Part shown: positions 37,489 through 49,000 of the stretch, piece after piece
Position numbering within the stretch: the stretch's first letter is position 1
Layout of the letters: each line of letters begins with the position of its first letter
Source: an uncultured Alphaproteobacteria bacterium
Lineage (GTDB): Bacteria > Pseudomonadota > Alphaproteobacteria > HIMB59
DNA length: 64,000 nt
Assembly (NCBI GenBank): GCA_902530745.1
Contig: CACABO010000002.1
Span: 62,001 to 126,000, forward strand
Reading direction: 5' to 3'
Translations under genes and position numbers: made by a program
The notes under the pieces: generated by a model
Told to the model about the DNA's origin: nothing
Seen by the model: only the letters and a program-made list of their open reading frames with translations
Databases searched by the model: none

Positions 37489-39927
37489 TTAACCTTGAGT
37501 TAAAAAATAATCAGAAATACCTAGCCCCATGATGTCAGCTATGACACCAATTATTTCATCTTTATGTGTTGGGCCTACCAGTATTCTATACATTACGGGA
37601 TCAGAGATAAGAGTGGGTTTCACCTCAACATCAGAGCCAATTTTATTGGACACATCATTTGCAACCGCTTGAGAGACATTTTCTTTTTTAAATGCACCAA
37701 TTTGTATGTATGCGGATTGAGTAGGGCTATAAGAAGTCATGGAGTTAATTTGATTAGAGAGGCTATCTTCTAGTGCTGCTAATAAAACTGTTTTGTTTGG
37801 TTTTGGCTTTGATTTTACTTGAAAACTTGAGTCAAAAACTTCACTAATAATATCATTCACTTGTTCTTGTTCTTTTGAATTAAGGGCTGCTATTAAACTA
37901 TCCAGCAGCTCTTCATTGATCTTTTCCTCTATGACATCAACCTCTGAGAATTTCTTCTCTAGTGCTATATTGAGTGCATTTAATTGATCTTCATTAATTA
38001 CCACTTCATTGCTTATCTGGTTTGTGTCTTCCTCTTCTGTTTTCAATTTAGTTAATATCTGAGTATTTCCCCAAGATAGGGTAAAAGTATCTGAAACAAA
38101 CGCTACATCGTTAGATGCTTCTACGGTAATATCTAACGATCCTGACTCTTGAGGAGGATTACCTGCGAACATAAATTGAGAGGGAAGAAACACAAGCCAT
38201 GGAGGAAGACTGTCATCACTTGCTAACTTTGCGGTAAGTCGTGTTTTTCCACTTCCTTCTAGGTAAAATGTATTTCTATCAAATTCAAATTTATATTCTA
38301 CAAAATCAAAATATGAATCTACATTCCCAACTGTTACTTTATCTGTTTTTTCTAAAATAGGGTTTTGTTCGTTAATTGGTCTACTAACAAATACATTATA
38401 TGACTTTGTCCATCTATTAAGATTTTCCTTCAAGGCAACAGCCAGTTCCTCATCTGAGATCTGAGCAATATTGTCTGGTACAAAAGTCATACCCACAGAT
38501 GAGTATAAAGTACCCAAACTGTACTGTAACTCTGCAAAGGCAATATCATTTCTCAAACGAGAGACCAATAGGCTAGCTTCCTCTCTGATTACCTCTAATT
38601 CTCCAAATCTAGAAATTTTTTGAGCATTAGCTATAAGTTCATTGATTCTTTGGGCCACACTTAAGTAATGCTTAGCATTGCTGTACTCCCTTAAACTTTG
38701 TGCATAATTGATATTGGCAATATGGACTTGAGATAATACTGCCATTGAAAGAGCTAATCGCTGTTCTTCAATAATCTGTTTATTTATTTTATTTACATCA
38801 TTGATGTTTCCTGCTTGAAAGATATTCATTAAATTTGCACCAAATACAGCGCCATATTCAGTATTATTTTTATTCAAAAGATACTTATTGGAGTCGTAAG
38901 TCCATGTTGCATTAAACTGTAAGGATGGAAAGAGTGAAAGCATGGACGCACGCGCTTCTTTAGCTGTAACTTCAGCTTGGTATCGTATTTCCAATAATTC
39001 CGGTCTAGAAAATAATGCTACCTCTTCTTGTTCTTCTAAGCCCATCACTAATTCAGTCAAAGGCTTTTCTGTTTTGACTAAAATATACTCTTGGCTTGGC
39101 ATTAAACCCATCAGTGTAGCAAGTTGAGTTCTTGAGTCCATGAGTGCCCTTCTTTGAGTATTTAAAATTTGTGCCACATCGAGTAATTCTTTTTGATATA
39201 ATAAAGCATCCATAGGAGAGCTTATTAAAAGCTGTTCGATATATTCATAATCATCCAATGCTTTATTGACACGTTCCATTAATGGATTAATTTCTGCTAA
39301 AAGCTCATCTGCTGAAAGTGTTTTCCAATAAGCGTATATAACTTCTTTGGTCAGATTATGAATAGCTTTCCTTTCTAATTCCTTAGAAACCAAATAACGA
39401 TCTGCCTGCTGTCCTGCACGAACATAAGACAATCCAAAATCTAAGGCATTCCAAGTAAAGCCTATATCAGTTGTACTTGATGGTGTTTCCTGAGAGACCG
39501 TATAAGATGGTGTATCCCCTAGAGCGTTTGCAGCTGTATTTTCCGCACCCGTGATATCATTTCCCTCACTATCTTTTTCTGTGACCATACTAACACTGGT
39601 AGAGGCAGGATGTTTTTCTAAAACTTTATAGCCTGCGTTTGCAGATAGCTTAGGCAGCATATCAAACTTTACGACATCAACTTGTCCTTGATTAAGAGCT
39701 GAGTTCATAATTTCAATTCTCAAATCACGGTTATTTTTAATGGCAATGGCAATAGCTTTATAAAGGTCAATTTCAAGTGGGGCTGCTTTTGAAGTTTCTT
39801 TTAAATACTCATAGTCTTCTTGAGAGGATAATTGTACTTGTTCTTTAATAAGCGGTTCTGGCGTTTGACTGCACGCCCCCACTAATAAGATCAGTGACAT
39901 TAATGTAGTAGTTTTAAGTAACTTCAT
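37489..39927 (-). CDS. TolC-family outer-membrane lipoprotein with cadherin-like and SPOR domains
   Basis: An 812-residue protein from ATG 39927 (MKLLKTTTLMSLILLVGACS, a clean lipobox). Residues about 45-480 are a TolC/OprM-type outer-membrane factor: two helical-barrel repeats (AIAIAIKNNRDLRIEIMNSA; VIYAYWKTLSADELL; SRPELLEIRYQAEV). A segment near residues 520-610 reads as an Ig/cadherin-like domain (LPPWLVFLPSQFMFAG, GSLDITVEASND). After an acidic linker, the last ~75 residues are a SPOR domain (AYIQIGAFKKENVSQAVAND; YRILVGP) of the peptidoglycan-binding type. TolC proteins usually end soon after the barrel, so both additions are unusual. It is divergent from the giant gene, and an operator-like palindrome lies between them; it likely forms the outer-membrane exit of that export system. 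Confidence 0.85.
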   Translation of the reverse strand: MKLLKTTTLMSLILLVGACSQTPEPLIKEQVQLSSQEDYEYLKETSKAAPLEIDLYKAIAIAIKNNRDLRIEIMNSALNQGQVDVVKFDMLPKLSANAGYKVLEKHPASTSVSMVTEKDSEGNDITGAENTAANALGDTPSYTVSQETPSSTTDIGFTWNALDFGLSYVRAGQQADRYLVSKELERKAIHNLTKEVIYAYWKTLSADELLAEINPLMERVNKALDDYEYIEQLLISSPMDALLYQKELLDVAQILNTQRRALMDSRTQLATLMGLMPSQEYILVKTEKPLTELVMGLEEQEEVALFSRPELLEIRYQAEVTAKEARASMLSLFPSLQFNATWTYDSNKYLLNKNNTEYGAVFGANLMNIFQAGNINDVNKINKQIIEEQRLALSMAVLSQVHIANINYAQSLREYSNAKHYLSVAQRINELIANAQKISRFGELEVIREEASLLVSRLRNDIAFAELQYSLGTLYSSVGMTFVPDNIAQISDEELAVALKENLNRWTKSYNVFVSRPINEQNPILEKTDKVTVGNVDSYFDFVEYKFEFDRNTFYLEGSGKTRLTAKLASDDSLPPWLVFLPSQFMFAGNPPQESGSLDITVEASNDVAFVSDTFTLSWGNTQILTKLKTEEEDTNQISNEVVINEDQLNALNIALEKKFSEVDVIEEKINEELLDSLIAALNSKEQEQVNDIISEVFDSSFQVKSKPKPNKTVLLAALEDSLSNQINSMTSYSPTQSAYIQIGAFKKENVSQAVANDVSNKIGSDVEVKPTLISDPVMYRILVGPTHKDEIIGVIADIMGLGISDYFLTQG

Positions 39928-39986
39928 TATTTTCCCGCAAAAAGCATGATAAAATCTCATAATTTAAGCATCCAGACAATATAAAA

Positions 39987-40005
39987 ATGACCCATTTTGG
40001 GTAAT
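39987..40005. promoter_or_regulatory. Operator-like palindrome, site 1 (giant gene/TolC intergenic)
   Basis: ATGACCCATTTTGGGTAAT: ACCC and GGGT arms around a 5-base AT core. The same core occurs at 57137, 59856 and 59877. It lies about 50 bases upstream of the predicted start of the giant-gene transcript, and upstream of the divergent TolC gene. Probable binding site of the regulator encoded at 59333. Confidence 0.7.
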
Positions 40006-40033
40006 AAATTAAAAAATAACACTGATTTTATTG

Positions 40034-40039
40034 TATTAT
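40034..40039 (+). promoter_or_regulatory. Probable -10 box of the giant-gene operon
   Basis: TATTAT, 31 bases after operator site 1. The same box lies 32 bases after site 2. No good -35 is seen, consistent with activator dependence. The ribosome site AGAGGA near 40057-40062 follows. Confidence 0.45.
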
Positions 40040-40071
40040 CCACTTGCTACAAAATAAGAGGAAAACAAGTT

Positions 40072-43000
40072 TTGGTCAAAGATAATAAAAATTATCCACA
40101 GCTACACATTCAATTGTTGGAGCCAAGGATTATGTTCGATGGTGCTGCGATTTATACAGCAAGTGAAGCCTTGGACATACTTGGTGAACAACAATCAATT
40201 CAAGTTGATGAAAAAAGTCTTTCCTCAGATTTAAATCCCATCATTGAAAATTCAAATTCAAGAAAAGAAATTGTTTTTATTGATAGCGGTGTAGACAATT
40301 ATCAAACTATTGTTGATGCAATTGACTCTTCCAAATCCATTTTTCTTATTGATTCCAATGAAAATGGTTTTGAAAAAATGCAAAATGTTTTACAAGGGCA
40401 AAGTGATGTCGACGCGGTTCATATAATAGGACACGCAAGTGCAGGTCAAGTAGTTTTAGGTAATTCTATTTTAAATGCTGACACAATAAATTCTTTTAGT
40501 AATACACTGCAGTCCATAGGAAATTCTTTAACGCAAGACGGTGATCTTTTATTTTATGGTTGTAACCTAGCGCAAGGTGAACAAGGAAAATTACTTATTC
40601 AACAAATTGGAAATATCACACAAGCTGATATCGCAGCTTCAGATAATGTAACTGGTAAAGATGGAGACTGGCTATTGGAAGTAGAAAAAGGAATTATTGA
40701 GGCTAAGAGTTTAGAAGTTAATCATTATGACTCTAATCTTGTAAGCTTAACTGGAGTTTCATCAAGTTTTGGTTTTGTTGTTGAGTCAGGAACTAATTTA
40801 AGAGCAGGTCAAAATGCAGCAAATACAGCCTCTAATGCGAGCACTGTTTCTGATGGATCCAAGCCATTTGTTGTCGCTTTAGAAAGAGAGAATGTAACGA
40901 CTGGTTCTTATACTTTTTACAAGCAAAGTTTAACAGGTTCTGGTTTTGAGGAGAGTAATAATGGAACAGATACCGGGCAAAGTATCTCCTCTAACACTAC
41001 GACAGAAACCGCCTCATCAAGCAACCAATTTAACGTTTACTATATCATGGCCACTGAGTCTTCAGGTAGAAATACTGTGAGATCAATCACTTTTGATAAT
41101 GAAATTAAAGGTGTTTGGTTCAATATGGAAAACATTATTGAGAATTCAACAGTAGACAAAGACGGCGCCACGTATCACACAATCAGTCAGCACGGAAGTG
41201 GTAATAAAAATGCGTTTAGTACAGAGAATCTTAGAACAAATTGGGGGACCAATATAACATTGAGTTCAAAACCTGTTGTAAACGGTCAAAGCTACAAAAG
41301 TGACTGGTTTGGTGTGGATACAGACTCCAATACTTTGTATGTAGGATTTAATAATAACAGTAAACATGGTGACATAATAAGAGTCTTTACTGGTGCTGGC
41401 GGTAGTCCACCGGTCGCTACTAATGACACAGATAGTGTTAATGAAGATGCAACGGTAACTAAAACATCTTCTCAAAACGATGTTCTTAATGATGATAGCG
41501 ATGCTGATGGAGATACAATTACTGTTACTCAAATCAAACCTAATGGTGGATCTAACTCTGCTGTCTCTTCAGGGAGCTCTTATAATAGCAGTGGTACTAC
41601 AGTTACAGGCTCGTACGGTCAGTTAACCATTGGCGCAGATGGCTCCTATACTTACACTGCAAACCAAGCTTTAGCAGACCCATTGGATGCAGGTACTGGG
41701 GGTAATGCAAGTGATACTGCTACTGACGTTTTTGTCTATACAATTTCTGATGGCAACGGCGGAACAGATACTGCAACTATCACCATTACAATAACAGGTG
41801 TTAATGACGCCCCAGCTGCTGTGAATGATTTCGGGGCGGTGACTGAAGACTTGACCATTACCATAAATGATGATGAGAGTGGAAATCTCTCTGGCTCTGA
41901 GTATAACACTCATGATGAGCACTCGGGTGACATTTTATCAAATGACGATGATGATGACGCTTCTCCTACTCACACCGTTACTGCCGTTCGAATTGGCTCT
42001 ACAGCAGGATCAGGGACAGCTGGAACAGTTGGATCTGCATTAACGGGAACTTATGGTCAGCTGACTTTAAATGCTAATGGTTCATATTCTTACACTGCAA
42101 ATCAAGATGCAGCTGATGCATTGGATGTAGGTGATACTGTTTCTGATTATTTCAATTACACGATGGATGATGAGCATGATGCTACTAGCACTGCTGTTAT
42201 AAGAATTTACGTATTAGGGGCTAATGACACCCCAGTAGCAAGAAATGATGAAGGTTTAATTACTGAAGGGGGCACCTTAACTGTTTCAGACGGCGACAAT
42301 GCTAATGAAAGTGGAGGTACTTATGACTCTACAGGTGAGCATACAGGGGATGTAATACATACCAGCCTTGCTGGGTCAAAAGACACCGATGCTGATACTA
42401 GCGCCACATTGACTGTTTCTGCAATAAGAACAGGTCAAGAAAGCGGTAGTGGCACCTCGGGTACCGTGGGTTCATCTTTAACTGGAACGTATGGTGCATT
42501 AACTATTAGTTCTAATGGTTCTTATTCTTATACAGCAAACAATAGTATTTCTGGACTAGGCTCAGGATCATCAGTCATCGATTATTTTACTTACACAGTC
42601 ACTGATGAGCATGGTGCCTTTGATACCGCTCAATTAAAAATAACTGTGCTTGGTGCTGCAAATACTAAGCCAGTTGCTCGTGATGATGTGGGTGTTATTT
42701 TAGAAGACGGCACGCTTACAGTAAATGATGGTGATAATGCAAATGAGACAAGTGACTCTGGTACCACCTATAACGCAACCGGAGAGCATTCTGGTGATGT
42801 AATCAATACTAGTTCCACCACTCATTATGATACAGATGCAGATGGAGACACATTAATTGTTTCAGAGGTGAGAACAGGAAACACTGAAGACGCAGGAACA
42901 GCAGGCACAATTGGATCTGCGTTAACAGGAACTTATGGTCAACTCACTCTCAATGCAAATGGTTCTTATACTTATGTTGCTAATCAAACAGCAGCAGACG

Positions 43001-46000
43001 CACTTGATGATGGTGATATTGTCTACGATTATTTTAATTACACTGTCGATGACCAAACGGGTGCAACCAATGATGAAGACCATGGTTTAATCACTATTAC
43101 AGTGATTGGTATCAATGATGACCCTGTTGCTCAAGATGATGTGGGTGTGATCGTGGAAGGCAGCACTTTAACTGTAGCAAATGGTGATAACGCTAACGAA
43201 ACAAATGACTCTGGCAGTACATTTAACGCAACCGGTGAACACTCTGGTGATGTAATTGATACTAGTTCCAGTTCACACACTGACTCCGATGAGGACGCCT
43301 CTGCTACTTTAAGTATATCACATATTAAGTTAAGTGGTGGTTCCAACTCTACAGTTGCATCTGGCAGTTCTTATAACAGTAATGGAACACAGATTGTAGG
43401 AACCTACGGAACATTGACTATCGGTGCGGATGGTTCTTATACTTATGCAGCTACTACTGCCGCCGCTGATGCTCTTGATACCGATGAGTCAGGCACTGAT
43501 ACTTTTGTTTATACACTCAAAGACGATCAAGATGCTATTACGACAGCTAATTTAACTATTACAGTTTTGGGAGCTAATGATGCTCCTGTTGCAAGGAATG
43601 ATACAGGAACAATTGTTGAAGACGGCACTCTCACAGTAAATGATGGTGATGGCACTAGCACTATTTCTGGAGCGTCTCTTGTAGATGGAACAAGTGTTAG
43701 AACTGAAGAAAATGACCCTCGTGGTCTTGCATTTAATAATGATGGAACAAAAATGTTCATTCTTGGATTTACTGGCCAAGATGTTACCGAATACACCCTT
43801 TCTACAGCTTTCGATGCATCCACTGCCACTTATGTAAGTGGAGGCGAATTAGATATCTCCTCTCAGGAAAGTGAGCCATCAGGCATAGAGTTTAACAATG
43901 ATGGAACCAAATTGTTTATTGTTGGAACGTCAGGAGATGATGTAACCGAATACACACTTTCTACAGCTTTCGATGTATCTACCGCTTCACATGTTAGTGG
44001 AGGTGAAAAAGATTTATCCTCACAGGATCTCCGACCAAGAGACCTTACCTTCAATAGTGATGGGACCAAGATGATTGTTGTTGGGGACGCAGGAGAAACC
44101 ATTGAGGAATATAATTTGTCGACAGCTTACGATGTTTCCACTGCATCTCACGACAGTTCATTAGATGTATCTGGTCAAGAACAAACTCCCGCTGCTATAG
44201 AATTTAGTCCAGATGGAAAAAAAATGTTTGTATTAGGATATACAGGCGATGATGTTAATCAATATACTTTATCTACTGGTTTCGATATTTCTACTGCCTC
44301 CCATGATGGGGCATTTGATATAAGCTCACAGGAAACAAACCCAAGAGGTTTAGCTTTTAATAATGATGGTACAAAAATGTTCCTTGTTGGTGGCAGTGAA
44401 GACAAAGTTTTTGAATATACACTTACCACTCCTTTTAATTTAATTGCTGTTAGTGGTGAGCATACCGGTGATGTCATTGATACTGCTAATACGTCTACTT
44501 ACGATACTGATGTAGATGTTGAAACATTAACGGTAACAGCTGTTCGTCTTGGCTCTTCTGAAGGGTCGGGTACAGCCGGCACTGTAGGATCTGCTCTTAC
44601 AGGAACTTATGGTCAATTAACACTTAACTCAAATGGTTCTTACACCTATGTTGCCAATCAAACTGCTGCTGACAATTTAGATGCAGGCGACGTTGTAACA
44701 GACTCTTTTAATTACACTGTTAGTGATGGCACGGCTACAGATATAGCGGTGATTACCATTACTGTGATTGGTATCAATGATGCTCCTTCTGCTCAAAATG
44801 ATGTGGGTGTGATTGTAGAAGATAGTACTTTAACTGTTACTAATGGTGCTAACGCAACTTTAACAGGCACTTATGATGCTACTGGAGAAAACTCTGGTGA
44901 TTTAATTGACACTAGCTCATCAAGCCACACTGACTCAGACCTTGATACTTCTGCATCTTTATCAATAACACAAATTAAAAAAGAAAATGGATCTAATTCT
45001 GCCGTAGCATCGGGAAGTTCTTATAATAGCAGTGGCACCCAGGTCACTGGAACATATGGAACACTTACTATCGGTGCTGACGGATCATACACCTACGCTG
45101 CAACTGCTGATGCGGCTGACGCATTAGATGTGGGAGAGAGCGCTACAGATACTTTTGTCTACACTCTCTCAGATGGCACCACTACGACAACTGCAGAGCT
45201 AACAATTACAATTTTGGGAGCTAATGATGCTCCTGTTGCTGCTGATGATTACGGTGCTATTAACGAGAATGCCACCTTAACTGTTGCTGATGGAGATAAT
45301 CAATACTTTACAGCAAACCAAAGATATGATGACACAGGTGAACACTCCGGTGATGTAATCAATACAACCTATACGGGAACTGATACGGATGTTGATGGAG
45401 ATACACTTACTGTTAGCGCAGTTCGAACTGGTGGTACTGAGGACGCAGGTACTGCAGGCACAGTTGGCTCAGCACTCACTGGTACATACGGTCAATTAAC
45501 TTTAAACTCGAATGGTTCATATACATATGTCGCTAATCAAGCTGCAGCGGAAGCACTTGATGTAGGCGATACAGTAACAGACTCTTTTAATTATACTGTC
45601 ACTGATGGGGCTTTGACAGACACAGCAGTTATCGAAATAAAAGTTTTTGGTAGAAACGATGTTCCTGTTGCACAAAATGATACCGGTGTAGTTAACGAAG
45701 ACGCCACTCTTACTGTAGCTAATGGCGATAACGCAACTGCTGTTACATCTGTATCTCTTGTAAGGACAGTAAATATTACCTCACAGGAAACTTATCCAAG
45801 AGATGTCACTTTTAATAACGATGGAACAAAAATGTTTGTTATTGGAGCCAACGGAGATGCGGTCGATGAATGGACTCTCTCTACAGCCTATGACACCTCT
45901 ACTCTTTCTTACGTTGGAAATTTTTCAATTTCCTCTAAAGACTCACTCCCATGGGGGGTTTCATTTAATAATGATGGAACTAAAATGTTCGTTTCAGGTG

Positions 46001-49000
46001 ACAGTAGTAATGGTATCCATGAGTATAATCTCTCCACAGCATTTACTGTTTCATCAGCATCATTTGACTCCACATTTTCTCTTTCATCCCAAGATAGCCA
46101 ACCCGCAGGACATGCCTTTAATAATGATGGTACCAAACTCTTTGTTGTTGGTAGAAATGGCAATGATGTTAGTGAATATACTCTCTCTACAGGTTTTGAT
46201 ATCTCAACAGCCTCCTATGTTGATTCATTCAGCGTAAGCTCACAAGAGACTGACCCAAGAAATATTGAATTTAATCTTGATGGCACAAAGATGTTTCTCA
46301 TTGGCTCAAGTAGTGAATCAATTAATGAGTATGACCTCTCCACTGGCTTTGATGTGTCAACGGCAACTTATCATGGTGCTGCATCTATAGGAGAAAACGC
46401 TGGTATAGCTTTTAATAGCAGTGGAACAAAAGTGTATATCGCACAAGGTGGCGGAACAGGAGTAGTAAAAGAATATGATTTAGTGTCCCCATTTCATGTA
46501 GTTGATATTAATGGTGAACACACTGGTGATGTGATTGATACAACTTCCGCATCTAATAAAGATAGTGATGCTGACGCCTCTGCCTCTTTAAGCGTTTCTC
46601 AGATTAAGAAAAATGGTGGTTCTAACTCTGCGGTTTCTTCAGGCAGCTCTTATAATAGTAATGGCACCTCTGTCACAGGAACTTACGGTACACTGACTAT
46701 TGGTGCTGATGGTTCTTATACTTATGCTGCTACTGCAGACGCGGCCGATGGAATTGCAACGGGAGAGACAGAGACCGATGTCTTTGTTTATACCTTAACT
46801 GATGGAACGGATACAACGACAGCCAATATTACGATTACTATAATAGGTGTTAACGATAGCCCTACCGCACAAAATGATGAGGGTGTGATCATGGAAGGTA
46901 ACACGTTAACAGTTGCTAATGGCTCAAACGCCAATGTTTCTGGAAGCTATGATGCTACCGGTGAGCACTCTGGTGACGTTCTTGATACTACCTCTAGTTC
47001 TCATAAAGACAGTGATCCAGACACTTCTGACACATTAACAATCACGTACATCAAAAAAGATGGTGGCTCTAACTCTGCTGTCTCCTCAGGGAGCTCTTAT
47101 AACAGCAGCGGAACTGCGGTTACTGGTGCCTATGGTACTTTAACTATTGGTGCAGACGGTTCTTATAAATATGTTGCTCAATCAGATATTTCCGGTTTTG
47201 ATGCAGGAGAGACGCTGACTGATACATTCACATACACAGTTTCAGATGGCATAGTGACTACGACAGCTAATATCGTAATTACACTTTTAGGAGACGACGG
47301 TAATACCAACAATGCTCCTGTAGCTCGAGATGATGTGGGTGTCATTGTAGAAGATGGCACGTTAACTGTTATTGATGGTGCCAACGCTAACGAGACTAAT
47401 GACTCTGGCAGTACATTTAACGCAACCGGTGAACACTCTGGTGATGTAATTAATACTAGTTCCACCACACACTACGATACAGATGCAGATAGCGATACAA
47501 TTACTATCACCCAAATTAGAACAAGCTCAGGTTCTGACTCTGCAGTTTCTTCAGGCAGCTCTTATAATAGTAGTGGAACAAGTGTAACTGGCACCTATGG
47601 TACTTTAACAATTGGCGCCGATGGTTCTTATACGTATGTAGCAGACCAAGCAGCTGCTGACGCTCTCGATCTTAATGACACTGCTACTGATACTTTCATT
47701 TATACTATTACGGACGACGCAAGCTCTCCTCGCTCGCCACTCACTGACTCAGCAACTTTAACAATTACTGTGTTAGGTATTAACGACACCCCCACTCCAG
47801 TAAACGATACAGATAGTGTCAATGAAGATGGAACGGTTACTAAGACAGGCTCTCAAGATGATGTACTCACAGATGACACTGATCCTGATGAGTCACCTAC
47901 TTTGACAGTTACCGCAATTGAACCGAGCGGTGGCTCCTCATCGAATGTTTCCTCTGGAAGCACCTATGATAGCAGCGGTACTTCAGTAACTGGTACATAT
48001 GGTACTCTTACGATTGGTGCCGATGGATCTTATACATACACAGCAGATCAAGCAGCAGCTGATGCATTGGATGCTGGTGATACCGAAGATGATGTCTTTA
48101 CTTATACAGTCACTGATGAAAATGGGGCTACTGCAACAGCAACAATTACTATCACCGTTACTGGTATAAACGATACACCAGTCGCTCAAAATGATGTGGG
48201 TGTGATCGAAGAGGACGCTACTTTAACTGTTGCAAATGGCGATAATGCTAACGAGACTGATGACTCTGGTAGCACTTATAACGCAACCGGTGAGCACTCC
48301 GGGGATGTAATTAATACAAGTAGTAGCACACACGAAGATAGTGATGCGGACGCTTCTGCTTCTTTAAGCGTATCTCAAATCAAAAAAGATGGCGGTTCTG
48401 ACTCTGCGGTTTCTTCAGGCAGCTCTTATAATAGTAATGGTACTTCTGTCACCGGCACTTATGGAACATTAACAATTGGCGCCGATGGCTCTTATACTTA
48501 TGTAGCAGACCAGGCGGCGGCTGATGCCCTTGATCTTAACGATAATGTTACAGATACTTTTGTCTACACCCTCTCAGATGGCACCGCTTCAACAACTGCC
48601 AATATTGTGATTACTGTTATAGGTGTCAACGATACCCCTGTTGCAGTAAACGATACTGACGTTGTAACCGAAAATCAGACTGTAACAAAAACAGGAGCAC
48701 AAGACGATGTTCTCAATGACGATACCGATGCAGATGAATCAGCTACTCTTACTGTGACCGCAATTCAACCAAGTGGCGGCTCCTCTTCGAACGTTTCCTC
48801 TGGAAGCACCTATGATAGCAGCGGGACGTCAGTAACAGGAACTTACGGTACTCTTACTATCGGCGCAGATGGATCTTATACTTATACAGCCGATCAAGCT
48901 GCAGCAGACGCTCTTGATGACACAGAGACAGCAACCGATACATTTACTTATACAGTTACTGATGAAAATGGTGCTACGGCAACTGCTACTATAACAATTA

